Below are positions 1 to 9,218 of a DNA stretch of 64,000 nt, piece after piece. Numbering within the stretch: position 1 is the first letter of the stretch; every line of letters starts with the position of its first letter. The stretch is from Oceanicoccus sp. KOV_DT_Chl. GTDB taxonomy: Bacteria > Pseudomonadota > Gammaproteobacteria > Pseudomonadales > Dasaniaceae. Location: contig NZ_FQLF01000001.1 in assembly GCF_900120175.1 (NCBI RefSeq), forward strand, positions 186,001 through 250,000, read 5' to 3'. Position numbers and translations under genes: made by a program. The notes under the pieces were generated by a model, which saw only the letters and a program-made list of their open reading frames with translations, did not search any database and was not told where the DNA came from.

Positions 1-61
1 CTGAGTATTTCAAAACCGGTGATTAACATTTTTATGGTCGCTGACTGCGGGTAATTACGCG
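1..61. other. Window edge, no assignable gene
   Basis: On the plus strand, frame 1 is open from the first base to a TAA at 52-54, so this could be the last 17 codons of an upstream gene. It is too short to identify. The region also carries the leader of the SDR gene that starts at 62. Confidence 0.3.
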
Positions 62-859
62 ATGTTTACAGAATATATTTTAGAAAATAGAACGGCATTT
101 ATCTCCGGTGGCACCAGTGGGATTAACTTGGGTATTGCGAAGGGGCTTGCAAAGCTTGGTGCAAGGGTCTGTGTCATTGGGCGCGATCTGACAAAAGCGC
201 AAAAGGCTGCGACAGAAATTATGGCTGAGTCTGGCGTCGAGGCTATCGGCCTGTCTGCTGATGTTAGAGATTACGAGGCGGTCGAAGGTGCGATGAAAAT
301 TGCCTGTAATCGTTTCGGCGAGCTGGATATCGTGATTGCCGGTGCCGCCGGTAATTTTTTTGCACCTGCGGTTAGTATTAGCTCAAAAGGTTTTAAAACC
401 GTTGTCGATATTGATTTGATAGGTACCTATAACGTATTTAAAGCCGCTTTTGATTGCTGTAAAAAACCCGGCTCCTCTTTTATTGCAATTACTGCAGGGC
501 AGGCTGTTAATCCGATGCCTTATCAAGCCCATGTTTGTGCAGCTAAGGCTGGTGTTAATGCCCTGTTAAAAACGCTGGCAATGGAGTGGGGTGCTGCTGG
601 TATTCGGGTGAACGGTATTTCTCCAGGGCCTATTGAGGGAACTGAAGGTGTTGAGCGGTTAGCACCAACCGATGAAGAAAAGAATGCGATTATAAAAAAA
701 ATTGCGCTGCGTCGTTTTGGGCAAGCTGAGGATGTTGCGAATGCGGCTATTTTCCTCAGTTCCTCATTGGGCCAATATGTAACAGGGGCTATTTTTGATA
801 TTGAGGGTGGATTTCAGCTAGGTGACTCTTCTATGGATTGTCTTTCCCCAACACGTTAA
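62..859 (+). CDS. SDR oxidoreductase, 2,4-dienoyl-CoA reductase-like
   Basis: A 265-residue short-chain dehydrogenase/reductase. The dinucleotide-binding turn GGTSGINLG (residues 16-24), GAAGNF (94-99) and PGPIEGTEG (188-196) match the NADPH-dependent 2,4-dienoyl-CoA reductase (DECR) branch, which removes a double bond from dienoyl-CoA during oxidation of unsaturated acyl chains. The usual YxxxK pair is absent: the position four before Lys162 is Val. DECR enzymes also lack that canonical arrangement, so this supports the assignment. The gene starts an operon: an enoyl-CoA hydratase begins 25 bp downstream and an acyl-CoA dehydrogenase follows. The fold is certain. The substrate is inferred and could be a branched, aromatic-derived or steroid side-chain acyl-CoA. 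Confidence 0.85.
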   Translation: MFTEYILENRTAFISGGTSGINLGIAKGLAKLGARVCVIGRDLTKAQKAATEIMAESGVEAIGLSADVRDYEAVEGAMKIACNRFGELDIVIAGAAGNFFAPAVSISSKGFKTVVDIDLIGTYNVFKAAFDCCKKPGSSFIAITAGQAVNPMPYQAHVCAAKAGVNALLKTLAMEWGAAGIRVNGISPGPIEGTEGVERLAPTDEEKNAIIKKIALRRFGQAEDVANAAIFLSSSLGQYVTGAIFDIEGGFQLGDSSMDCLSPTR

Positions 860-884
860 CACAAAAAATTGATGGAGCTGTACA

Positions 885-1679
885 GTGGAAAATAAATTTA
901 TAGATATTGTTGAGTATGAAGGTGTTAAGGAAATCATACTTAATGATGAACACAGTTTAAATAGTCTGTCTGAAAATTTGTCCCGTGAACTATTGGCTGA
1001 AATTAACAGTGCCGAGGCTGATCCAGACGTAAGGGTTCTGGTGATTAGTGGGCGCGGTAAACTGTTTTGCTCAGGCGGTAATCTGAAAGAGTTTTTAGCT
1101 GCCGGTGATCAAATAGCGGTTTCTATCGATCGATTGATTGAAGAGGTATATAACCCGTTGGCGAGTTGTATTCGAAATTTATCCAAACCGGTGTTGTCGG
1201 CGATCAATGGTTCAGTAATCGGTGCAGGGGTTGGCTTGGCGTTATGTGCCGATGTGGTTTACGCCTCTGAAGAGGCTTCATTTACTTTGCCGTTTGTCCC
1301 TCGTATGGGATTAGTACCCGATTTCGGTAGTTCCTGGTTATTACCGCGTTTGTTGGGCGGGAGTAAAGCGGCGGCGATGATTTTGACCGGAGAGTCGATG
1401 ACGGCGGCTGAAGCAGAAAAAGCCGGAATGATTTGGAAAGTAGTAGCAAAAAATGAACTGTCTTCGGTAGTGAGAGAAGCGGCTATCAAATTATCGAAGT
1501 TGCCACCAGAGGCGGTTGCACTTGCCAAACAGGCTCTGAATGCCGCCCAGACAAATAGTTTTGATGAGCAACTAGAGCTTGAGCAAGAGTTACAAGTGGC
1601 CTGTTTTCGTGGGCGCGAAGTGCAGGAAGGGATTAGTGCTTTTGCCGAGCGTCGTGAACCCAATTTTAGTGAGCTATAG
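885..1679 (+). CDS. Enoyl-CoA hydratase/isomerase family protein, PaaG-like
   Basis: A 264-residue crotonase-fold protein starting at GTG 885, with GGAG at 874-877. The oxyanion-hole loop FCSGGNL (61-67) and GAGVGLAL (113-120) are present. The first catalytic Glu position of classical hydratases is not Glu, while GLVPD with Asp146 is retained. That pattern resembles PaaG-type isomerases more than simple hydratases. It probably hydrates or isomerises an unsaturated acyl-CoA in the cytoplasm together with the neighbouring reductase and dehydrogenase. Its TAG stop overlaps the GTG start codon of the acyl-CoA dehydrogenase (TAGTGATG), so translation is probably coupled. The exact substrate is unknown. 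Confidence 0.85.
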   Translation: MENKFIDIVEYEGVKEIILNDEHSLNSLSENLSRELLAEINSAEADPDVRVLVISGRGKLFCSGGNLKEFLAAGDQIAVSIDRLIEEVYNPLASCIRNLSKPVLSAINGSVIGAGVGLALCADVVYASEEASFTLPFVPRMGLVPDFGSSWLLPRLLGGSKAAAMILTGESMTAAEAEKAGMIWKVVAKNELSSVVREAAIKLSKLPPEAVALAKQALNAAQTNSFDEQLELEQELQVACFRGREVQEGISAFAERREPNFSEL

Positions 1680-3472
1680 TGATGGCAGTTTATAAAACAC
1701 CTCTTCGTGATATGCAGTTTGTAATGAACGACGTCTTGGATTGCAATTTACACTATCAAAATATTGGCGCTGAAGACACGACGCCCGAGATTGTGGAAAC
1801 GGTATTGGAAGCAGCAGCAAAATTTATTGAAAATGAAGTCGTTCCTTTATATCGCAGTGCGGATGAGCAAGGTTGCCGTTGGGATAATGGCCAAGTTGTT
1901 ACACCAGATGGTTTTATAACGGCTTACCAGCAGTTTATTGCTAACGGGTGGATGGGACTGTCACAGCCGGTTGAGTATGGCGGGCAGGGTTTACCTTTTT
2001 CTTTAAATTATGCAGTGCAAGAAATATTATTGGCAGGGAATCCTGCCTTTAGTACTTACCCGATTGCTTTATGGGGGGCTATCAGTACGGTCTGTGCCCA
2101 CGCGAGTGAGGAGTTGGTAGAGCGTTATGTTCCTTCAATGGTATCAGGTGCCTGGGGGGGAACCATGTGTTTGACTGAGTCCCATTGTGGTTCTGATCTC
2201 GGCTTATTAAAAACCAAAGCTGAACCCGATGGAGATGATAGTTATCGTATTACTGGTACTAAAATATTTATTACCACGGGCGAGCACGATATGGTCGAAA
2301 ACATTGTGCATATTGTGTTGGCGCGCTTACCAGACGCACCATCTGGAGTGAAAGGAATCTCTCTATTTATGGTGCCTAAGATAAATGTTAATGATGACGG
2401 CAGCCTTGGGTCACCAAATAAGGTGGCTTGTGGCAGTATTGAACACAAGATGGGGCTAAATGGCAGCGCCACCTGTGTAATGAATTTTGATGGGGCTAAG
2501 GGTTACTTGATCGGTGTGCCTAATCAAGGTCTCAATGCGATGTTCACGTTCATTAATGAATCTCGTATGGCCGTTGCGCAACAGGGGCCAGCCACTATGG
2601 AGCGTGCTTATCAGGGTGCATTAGCTTATGCCAAGGAGCGACTACAAATGCGAGCTCCTGTGCGAAAACTCCCTGACCAACCGGCAGATCCTATCCTCGT
2701 TCACCCTGATGTTCGCCGTATGTTGCTAACTCAAAAAGCGCTGGCCGAAGGAGGGCGTTTGATGACGTTTCAATGTGCACAATTGTTGGACGTGGTTAAG
2801 GATAGTGTCAAACCTGATGACGTGGCATTGGCAGAAAAGCGCCTTGCACTATTAACGCCTATTGCCAAAGGTTTTCTCAGTGAGTTGGGGCAGGAAGCTG
2901 CGGCTTTGGGGGTGCAGGTTTTTGGTGGCCACGGTTATATCCGCGAGTGGGGTATGGAGCAAATTATCCGCGATGCTCGCATAGCGACTATCTACGAAGG
3001 TACGACTGGTATTCAGGGGTTGGATTTATTAGGTCGAAAAGTCCTAGCTGGCGAGGGCGCGTTACTTAATCTTCAGGTTGAAGAAATGCGAGAATGTTGT
3101 CTGCGTTGCGCAGATACTCCGAGACTTCAATATTTCACGAGTATTCTCAATAGTAAAATACAGGATTGGTTGCAATTAACGGCGAAAATTGCAGAAAAAA
3201 GCCATGATTCCAACGAAATAAATGCTGCTGGTGTCGATTACTTGATGTTTTCTGGTTATACCTTGATGGCCTATTGTTGGTTGCTTATGGCTGAGGCAGC
3301 CCAGCAGGCTATTGATCGAGGTGACGAAAGTGGCTTCTATCATTCGAAGCTAAAAACCGCGCGTTTTTATTATGAACGAATTCTGCCTCGCACTTTATCG
3401 CACGCCCAAGCGGCGCTCTCTGGAGCTGAAGGCCTGATGGCATTTGAAGATGAGGATTTTTGCGCTGAATGA
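1679..3472 (+). CDS. Long acyl-CoA dehydrogenase (DmdC/FadE5-like)
   Basis: A flavoprotein of about 597 residues that introduces the alpha-beta double bond into an acyl-CoA. It is longer than the ordinary 380-residue enzymes because of an N-terminal extension and a C-terminal helical domain, the layout of the family often labelled 3-methylmercaptopropionyl-CoA dehydrogenase (DmdC) or FadE5-like. The motifs MCLTESHCGSDLG (substrate/FAD side), FGGHGYIREWGMEQ and the catalytic Glu in ATIYEGTTGIQG (about residue 439) are intact. Either GTG 1679, overlapping the previous stop, or ATG 1682 can start it. DmdC labels are widely over-applied, and the fatty or branched acyl-CoA context makes a general acyl-CoA dehydrogenase role at least as likely. 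Confidence 0.9.
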   Translation: MMAVYKTPLRDMQFVMNDVLDCNLHYQNIGAEDTTPEIVETVLEAAAKFIENEVVPLYRSADEQGCRWDNGQVVTPDGFITAYQQFIANGWMGLSQPVEYGGQGLPFSLNYAVQEILLAGNPAFSTYPIALWGAISTVCAHASEELVERYVPSMVSGAWGGTMCLTESHCGSDLGLLKTKAEPDGDDSYRITGTKIFITTGEHDMVENIVHIVLARLPDAPSGVKGISLFMVPKINVNDDGSLGSPNKVACGSIEHKMGLNGSATCVMNFDGAKGYLIGVPNQGLNAMFTFINESRMAVAQQGPATMERAYQGALAYAKERLQMRAPVRKLPDQPADPILVHPDVRRMLLTQKALAEGGRLMTFQCAQLLDVVKDSVKPDDVALAEKRLALLTPIAKGFLSELGQEAAALGVQVFGGHGYIREWGMEQIIRDARIATIYEGTTGIQGLDLLGRKVLAGEGALLNLQVEEMRECCLRCADTPRLQYFTSILNSKIQDWLQLTAKIAEKSHDSNEINAAGVDYLMFSGYTLMAYCWLLMAEAAQQAIDRGDESGFYHSKLKTARFYYERILPRTLSHAQAALSGAEGLMAFEDEDFCAE

Positions 3473-3541
3473 TGTAGAGCGTATGACATTGCTGATTAAG
3501 ATGTTTTTATGCAACGTTAGTCTGTTTCTTCATGAGGTGGT

Positions 3542-3581
3542 GGGAAAATTAAAATTGCAGTTTCAAAAAATAAATTTTCCC
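3542..3581. other. Inverted repeat between acyl-CoA dehydrogenase and MaoC genes
   Basis: GGGAAAATT (3542-3550) and AATTTTCCC (3573-3581) form a perfect 9-bp stem with a 22-base A/T-rich loop. No T-run follows on either strand, so an intrinsic terminator is not obvious. It could be an operator or a processing hairpin in the 160-bp leader of the MaoC gene. Confidence 0.4.
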
Positions 3582-3647
3582 TTATGCATATCGAAAATGT
3601 GATTGCCGTGAAGTTTTAATGATTTAATTGATAAGGTGGAATTCAGT

Positions 3648-4127
3648 ATGCAAGAAAACAGTTCAGGTAGAGTGCGAATCATTAAACGTGATGAAATAGC
3701 GGATATTGTTGGTCACCAAAGTAAAGCATCAGAATGGTTTACGGTAACTCAGCATCAGATTAACCAGTTTGCTGATTGTACTCTTGACCGACAGTTTATT
3801 CACGTCGACCCTGAAGAGGCAAAAAATGGGCCTTTCGGCACTACCATTGCGCACGGATTTTTGACCTTGTCGATGTTGACGCATTTTATTTCCTTTTTTT
3901 CCATAGTCATTGACGGTGTGCATACCCAGGTTAATTATGGTTTTGATAAAATTCGATTTTTAACCCCGGTCAAAGTTGATAGCCGAGTTCGTGCTCATGC
4001 AACCTATACTGCTATTGAGGAAAAAACGCCTGGTCAATTTATTTTACATATGCATGTGACAGTGGAGATTGAAGGTGAAGTTAAGCCAGCCTTGATTGCT
4101 GAGTGGATCACTATGCAAATGCTATGA
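3648..4127 (+). CDS. MaoC-like (R)-hydratase / NodN-type dehydratase
   Basis: A 159-residue single hot-dog-domain protein of the MaoC/NodN group, which hydrates trans-2-enoyl-CoA or related thioesters. The hydratase-2 motif is clear: Asp47, His52 and Asp54 in the segment DRQFIHVDPEEA, followed by GTTIAHGF with His69. I prefer ATG 3648, because AAGGTGGA at 3633-3640 sits at ribosome-binding distance. An in-frame GTG at 3636 lies inside that site. The gene lies 175 bp after the acyl-CoA dehydrogenase, on the same strand, so it probably acts in the same acyl-CoA pathway, perhaps from its own promoter. Confidence 0.87.
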   Translation: MQENSSGRVRIIKRDEIADIVGHQSKASEWFTVTQHQINQFADCTLDRQFIHVDPEEAKNGPFGTTIAHGFLTLSMLTHFISFFSIVIDGVHTQVNYGFDKIRFLTPVKVDSRVRAHATYTAIEEKTPGQFILHMHVTVEIEGEVKPALIAEWITMQML

Positions 4128-4415
4128 TTGCTAATCAAATTTCCCTGGTGGTTAATTTGGATACGATCTTGCCTGTAATATTACTAAACATGGTTGTGTT
4201 GATGTTATTTTGTTAGGCCTCGGAGACTTAATAATCAACCCGAACTTAAGCTTGTTGGCGTTGTGTTGTAGTAGTTGCTATGCTTGATCGATCGGGGTTT
4301 TATTCTAGCCATAAATTGTTGAGTTAAAAGGAATTTTAAAAAAATGGAGGGATGACTCAGCTGCTATATTTTATAAATTATTAGTATAAAGAAGTAAGGT
4401 CGGGGGCGATAATAA

Positions 4416-5360
4416 GTGAATAAGCTAACAGGGTCATTGGTGGGTCGTTGGGCTGGTATTGATGAGTTTATTCAAACCGTCGAAACCGGTAGCTTTACCT
4501 CTGCTGCAGCGAAATTGGGTGTTTCTAAATCTTATGTCAGTAAGCAGGTGAGTCAACTGGAAGAGCGGTTGGATGCACGCTTGCTACAGCGTACAACCCG
4601 CCAGTTAACATTGACTGATATCGGAGACCTTTTCTATCGACAGTGCCTGGAGATGTCTGAACAATATGATAGATTGGAATCTGACATTTCTGAACTTCAG
4701 CAAAAGCCTAGAGGTACTCTCAAACTATCGCTCAATAGTCGGTTTGGTGTGCACTATATGGCTGGCGCGGTGGCTGCGTTTGCGCAATTACACCCTGAGC
4801 TTACTATTGAGGTTCACTCCAATTTCCAGGAGATTGATTTGGTTGCCGGAGGTTATGACCTGACGATACGTTACGGTGAACTTGAAGACTCCTCGTTGTA
4901 TGCAAAGAAACTGGGCGCTTATGATTTGTCTCTGTATGCTTCCCCAAGTTATTGGAAGGCGAATCCGCCGCCGGAGTCACTCGAAGATCTTGCCGCTCAT
5001 AACTGTATAGTGATGCCAGAACGTTATTGGTTGCTTGATGTTGATGGAAAGGCTACCAGGATTAAAGTCAGTGGTAATTGGGTTAGTGACAATGGCGCCA
5101 CATTGTTTGCAGCGGCCTGTGAAGGGATAGGAATTGCTCAGATGCCTAATTTTTATGCCAAGGAAGCAGTGGAGGCGGGTAAGCTAGTTAAACTTCGTCA
5201 GCCTTGGAGTGGTTACAGCCAAGCGTCATGGGCCGTTTATCCTCATAATCGTCATCTATCTGCAAAGGTGGCATTTTTTATTGATTTTTTGAAAGAGTAT
5301 GCGCTTAAAGAATGGATACCGAATTCAGACACTTTTTTGAATCAAAGTCCTTTAATATAA
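4416..5360 (+). CDS. LysR-family transcriptional regulator
   Basis: A 314-residue LysR-type regulator. The N-terminal winged helix-turn-helix covers about residues 14-75 (FTSAAAKLGVSKSYVSKQVS) and is followed by a LysR substrate-binding domain of about 200 residues. The start is GTG 4416; no ATG precedes the HTH, and the ribosome-binding site (AAGTAAGG near 4392) is distant, so the start is uncertain by a few codons. It lies downstream of the acyl-CoA operon in the same direction and upstream of the acetoacetate-decarboxylase-like gene. Control of either is plausible but not shown. No effector can be deduced. Confidence 0.88.
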   Translation: MNKLTGSLVGRWAGIDEFIQTVETGSFTSAAAKLGVSKSYVSKQVSQLEERLDARLLQRTTRQLTLTDIGDLFYRQCLEMSEQYDRLESDISELQQKPRGTLKLSLNSRFGVHYMAGAVAAFAQLHPELTIEVHSNFQEIDLVAGGYDLTIRYGELEDSSLYAKKLGAYDLSLYASPSYWKANPPPESLEDLAAHNCIVMPERYWLLDVDGKATRIKVSGNWVSDNGATLFAAACEGIGIAQMPNFYAKEAVEAGKLVKLRQPWSGYSQASWAVYPHNRHLSAKVAFFIDFLKEYALKEWIPNSDTFLNQSPLI

Positions 5361-5931
5361 ATCGAGTAAATGGGGGCGAGTTGATTACCCCTATCACAGC
5401 TCTATAGTAAATATCTCAGCACAAGTTCTACTACTCTCTATATTTAGGTCTAGCGTCAAGATGTTATCGAAAGTTTACATGGCAGCTACAAGCTAGAAAA
5501 AACGGCTAGAACACAACTCTCATCCCCATTTTTATACTATTACTGATATCAGTGGGACAAAAAGTATTGGTGAGCTCTTACCAGGCATGTAATAACAATT
5601 GGCGCATTCGTGGTGGTATCTAAAGATATACGGCGTGTAGTCTAGAGAGTGTGTCCAAGCAATAAAAACATTTCGAATAAGCAGTAATTATACTGTGATG
5701 CTAACCTACGCTGATTACTAACCACCCGTGGACAATCAAATTCCAATCAGCAACTTCTCTTTTGTCAGTGCTAAGTCTAGAGTGTTTTACACACCGGATT
5801 GAGACTGCTCTCTCGCTGGATACCGCGCCAGAGTGTAATGCTCATTTGATGGCTGCGGCTGGTCTGATGCCATTTGCAGCTCCAAGCTTAACTCATAGAA
5901 TCCCAATCATAAACTTAAGGATATCATTCAC
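5361..5931. other. Intergenic, 571 bp, no gene seen
   Basis: Stop codons are frequent in all frames and no RNA gene or strong hairpin is visible. AAGGAT near 5917 is the ribosome-binding site of the downstream gene. The length and lack of coding sense suggest a decayed stretch or a long promoter region. Confidence 0.6.
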
Positions 5932-6711
5932 ATGACTGACACTTATAGAGGTCCCTTAACCAGCCCTGGTGAACTTGCACAGTGGCCAATGCTAAAAATT
6001 GTTTACCGTACTGATCCCGACAAAATTGCAAAGTTGTTACCTCCCGGGATAGAGGTCAGTGAAACGGCTAATGTTAACCTGACGATATACAACTTGCCGG
6101 TCAAAGAGGAGCCAGAGTATGGAATTTTGATAACGGTTGATGCCACTTACGATGGTATTGCTGGCGAATATGCAATGGGTTACGGGATTGATCAGGAAGC
6201 TGCTATTTTCATCAGTTTGTTAAAAGATGGTCAACCCAAGTTTCCCTGTGAAACAACGTATTACCGACTGGGTGATAAAGTCACTGCACGTTGCAGCCAT
6301 CAAGGCTATACGTTTGTAGAGTTTGAAGGGTTGTCTGCAGAGGAGGATCTTTTAGACGACGGTGGATTAGAGCGTCACGAATGGTGGGTGAAAGTTTCTC
6401 GTCAGGTTGGTGGTGAGCAAGGCTATGATTTTCCCCCTCATGTCGTGCATGTTCATGGCAAATATGGACCAGGTTATCGATTGGCTGTGAATGGAAAGCT
6501 TACCCTGCGAGAGAGTCCATGGGACCCTATTGCTGAGCTACTGCCCATGCGAGAGCAAATTTCCGCTCACCTTTGGTGGCCAGAATATCGTAGCCGTGAC
6601 GTTACTCTTTCTGGTGCACTGGATCCGGATAAATATTGGCCCTTTATTGATACGATTAGTGGCAGTAAGTGGCCTGGCTACTTGGGCGGCCCCATACCTA
6701 AAAAAGATTAG
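5932..6711 (+). CDS. Acetoacetate decarboxylase-like (ADC fold) protein
   Basis: A 259-residue member of the acetoacetate decarboxylase superfamily. It opens with the usual pattern PGELAQWPMLKIVYRTDP and LLPPGIE and ends with a Trp/Pro-rich strand region. Lys103 in QPKFPCE lies where the Schiff-base lysine of this family is expected, so imine chemistry is possible. Known ADC-like proteins include true acetoacetate decarboxylases and others with aldolase-dehydratase or hydratase activities, so the reaction is not assignable from sequence. It is monocistronic and convergent with the sulfatase gene. The nearby acyl-CoA operon suggests work on beta-keto or related intermediates. Confidence 0.75.
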   Translation: MTDTYRGPLTSPGELAQWPMLKIVYRTDPDKIAKLLPPGIEVSETANVNLTIYNLPVKEEPEYGILITVDATYDGIAGEYAMGYGIDQEAAIFISLLKDGQPKFPCETTYYRLGDKVTARCSHQGYTFVEFEGLSAEEDLLDDGGLERHEWWVKVSRQVGGEQGYDFPPHVVHVHGKYGPGYRLAVNGKLTLRESPWDPIAELLPMREQISAHLWWPEYRSRDVTLSGALDPDKYWPFIDTISGSKWPGYLGGPIPKKD

Positions 6712-6757
6712 CAATAACGGAAGTGTTATCTCAAAGCTATTTTCCTTAGCTTTAGTC

Positions 6758-6791
6758 CAGGGCCTATTAATGTATTAATTGATGGGCCCTG
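6758..6791. terminator. Possible bidirectional terminator between convergent genes
   Basis: CAGGGCC (6758-6764) pairs with GGCCCTG (6785-6791). The intervening bases include the palindrome ATTAAT-GT-ATTAAT, which would extend the hairpin. The two flanking genes converge here. There is no strong T-tract, so efficiency is doubtful. Confidence 0.4.
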
Positions 6792-6910
6792 CAGCTCGAA
6801 AAATTCTGTAAGAAATTGTCTTTGAAATACCGCTGAGCGTCTAAGGATAGAGGGGCTTGACAGGTTTGCGCTACGGATCCCCCTTTGCGTTCTCTTAATA
6901 GAGTTTTGAG

Positions 6911-8545
6911 TTAAAAGTCGATCACATTATTTTTAATTTTGTAGTGCTGCCACAATTTTAGTAGCTCTTTGCGTTTTTCAATATGGATGAGAGATAGGTC
7001 AGTCATTTCTGCTGGATCTTTTTCCAGATTAAACAGTTGCCAGGCTCCCGAGCCTAATGGTGGTGATAGAAGGACAATTTTCCACGGCCATGAAGTGTAG
7101 GCTTTATTACCAAATATTTCTGTCCCGAACTGATTGGCACCTTTATAGGCTTTAGATGTTTTGCCCGAAAGTAATGGAAGTAACGTTTTTCCCTGCAGTG
7201 GTAGAGTGGCTCGCCTGTTTATTTGGTGGATGGGAGAGATGCCAGCAAGATCAAGTAAGGTCGGCATGATATCGCGAATACTGGTAAATTCCGCACTTAT
7301 ATTCCCTGCATTTATCATCTTGCCAGGAAGTTTTACCACCAATGGGGAGAGTGTACCGCCTTCAGTGACAATGCTTTTAAATAGTCTATGTGGTGTCATG
7401 CTGGCCTGGGCCCAACCGGCACCCATATCAACATAAGAATTGGTTAGCCCGCTGTTTTCAAGGCTATTATCGAAGCTCGCTAAATAATCACCTGTTTGAT
7501 TAGGGTATGTGGTATTGGGTGCGCCGTTCGCGCCATTATCAGACATAAAGATAATGATGGTATTGTCATACTGATTACTTTGGCGTAAATAACTAAGTAC
7601 TCGACCAATTTGCTCATCCATATAGTCAATCATGGCGGCATATATTTCCATTCTTCTTGCATAGGTTTTTTGTTGTTCTGGAGGAAGCGAGTGCCATGCA
7701 GGTACAAAGTGCAATCTGGGAAAAGGCTTGATGCCAGGTTCGACCATACCTATTCGCTTTAGACTATTAAGGCGTTCTCGTCTAAGGGCGTCCCAGCCCT
7801 CGTTGTAAGTTCCTTTGTATTTGTCGATATACGCCTTAGGTGCGTGCAAAGGATTATGGGGGGCCATGTAAGACAGGTAGGCGAAAAACGGTTTGCCGTC
7901 ACCTTCGGATTCTTTTAGTTTGCCCAGCATAAAGTCGGTGAAATTGCGAGTAGAATAAAAATCTTTGGGTAGTTTAGGCACTGTGCGCCCATTTTCGGTG
8001 TAGCGCATTTTCATCGAAGGTGAGAGCGGCTTTTGGTCGTACCAGTGACTACCTCCATTCGTCAATAGCGAGAAGCTCTGCTCAAAACCTCGAGAGAAGG
8101 GGTCAGTTTTTTGGGTTTCACCCAAATGCCATTTTCCTGCGATATAGGTGTGATATCCGTTCTTATGTAGTAACTCTGGAAGAGTGGCGACTTTAAAATT
8201 CAGTTGGCCTATATAGCCTGGATGTCCTTTCATGGCAGGAGTAATAAGCTCGCTAAGAGTCCCCATTCCCGCTAGGTGATTATCGACACCCGACATCAAT
8301 ACGGCGCGCGTTAGCGAGCAGGTTGGCTGAGTATGGAAGTTGCTAAGGCGCAGCCCTTCCGAGGCTAGCTGATCAATAGTTGGCGTTGAAATTTCGCCGC
8401 CAAAGGCACCCAGATCAGAGAATCCAAGATCGTCGGCGACAATAAGTAGTATGTTCGGCTGGGCTTGAGAAAACACATAAGTACATGCAAGCAGCTGAAT
8501 TATGAGTGTTGTCAGATACGTATAGAGTCTATTTCTTAAATACAT
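6911..8545 (-). CDS. Exported arylsulfatase-type sulfatase (S1 family)
   Basis: A 544-residue sulfatase with an N-terminal signal peptide (about 27 residues, ending near FSQAQP). Metal-ligand residues Asp38-Asp39 (ADDLGFSDLG), GKWHLGE and FMSDNGANG are typical of type I arylsulfatases such as the Pseudomonas AtsA group. The segment DNHLAGMGTLSELITP also matches that subgroup. The formylglycine motif reads C76-S-L-T-R, with Leu where Pro (or Ala) is normal; the codon is CTA, one base from CCA. Whether the Cys is still converted is uncertain. Hydrolysis of sulfate esters from algal polysaccharide, aryl or steroid sulfates in the periplasm is the family role. Substrate is unknown. Confidence 0.9.
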   Translation of the reverse strand: MYLRNRLYTYLTTLIIQLLACTYVFSQAQPNILLIVADDLGFSDLGAFGGEISTPTIDQLASEGLRLSNFHTQPTCSLTRAVLMSGVDNHLAGMGTLSELITPAMKGHPGYIGQLNFKVATLPELLHKNGYHTYIAGKWHLGETQKTDPFSRGFEQSFSLLTNGGSHWYDQKPLSPSMKMRYTENGRTVPKLPKDFYSTRNFTDFMLGKLKESEGDGKPFFAYLSYMAPHNPLHAPKAYIDKYKGTYNEGWDALRRERLNSLKRIGMVEPGIKPFPRLHFVPAWHSLPPEQQKTYARRMEIYAAMIDYMDEQIGRVLSYLRQSNQYDNTIIIFMSDNGANGAPNTTYPNQTGDYLASFDNSLENSGLTNSYVDMGAGWAQASMTPHRLFKSIVTEGGTLSPLVVKLPGKMINAGNISAEFTSIRDIMPTLLDLAGISPIHQINRRATLPLQGKTLLPLLSGKTSKAYKGANQFGTEIFGNKAYTSWPWKIVLLSPPLGSGAWQLFNLEKDPAEMTDLSLIHIEKRKELLKLWQHYKIKNNVIDF

Positions 8546-9218
8546 GTTGCCACCCCGTTGTTGCGCTTTTGCCCTTATCCGTAGTTAGCAAATTTTCGCA
8601 ATTTAGTGCTTGGCAAGTGCGCCCGGATGCAAAGCTCTAGGTGGTTACATTTATTATATTTTTATTGATCATTGCCAATGTGAATTATAAAGGATAAATA
8701 TACGCGTAGTTAGGTTTGTTTGGGTTAACTGTGTTTCTATGCAGGCCATATTAGTGCATGGTAAGTGCGCTCGGATGCGAATCTCTAGTTGGAAAAGTTC
8801 ATCATATTTTTATAGGGCTTTACCAAAGCGAACTATGGGAGGGTAAGTGCATATTTAATCAAGCCTGCTTGGGATAACTGTGTTTCCATTTGGGTCATAA
8901 ATAAGTGTTTTTATCATCTGTTTTTTTCAAAAGGTTAGTTTGTAATTATGCTATAGAAATTATCATTTCGTTAAATGATATATGCCTATCTGGTAACTAA
9001 ATAATAGTAATAAATACACGAAACATTTTTAAACTAAAAATAGATTTTTTATGTCATTTTGTGTCGAGTATCTTGACAGGAAAAATTCTGTTTGCACTAA
9101 ATTTAAAACGTTTTTAACCTCTTCTTGAAAATTTACTGAATTATTGAAAATCGTTTATTGACCTCTGGCCGGCTTAGGGAATAAGTTGCTCCCCGTCAGG
9201 TCGATATTTGGTCTGAAG
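8546..9218. other. Intergenic, AT-rich, contains a tandem repeat
   Basis: Upstream of the sulfatase (minus) and of the riboswitch-led gene (plus). It holds the two-copy repeat listed separately (8603-8899) and then A/T-rich DNA to about 9170 that should contain the promoter of the riboswitch transcript. No ORF of coding character was found. Confidence 0.6.
8603..8899. repeat. Imperfect tandem direct repeat, two copies of about 148 bp
   Basis: Copy 1 spans about 8603-8750 and copy 2 about 8751-8899. Shared blocks include TTAGTGC, AAGTGCGC-CGGATGC, CTCTAG, ATATTTTTAT, TTGGGWTAACTGTGTTTC and the ending TCATA/CCATA. Spacing between matched blocks is constant at 148-149 bp, and divergence is roughly a quarter of positions. 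The copies are non-coding. They could be duplicated promoter or operator DNA for the divergent sulfatase. Confidence 0.65.
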
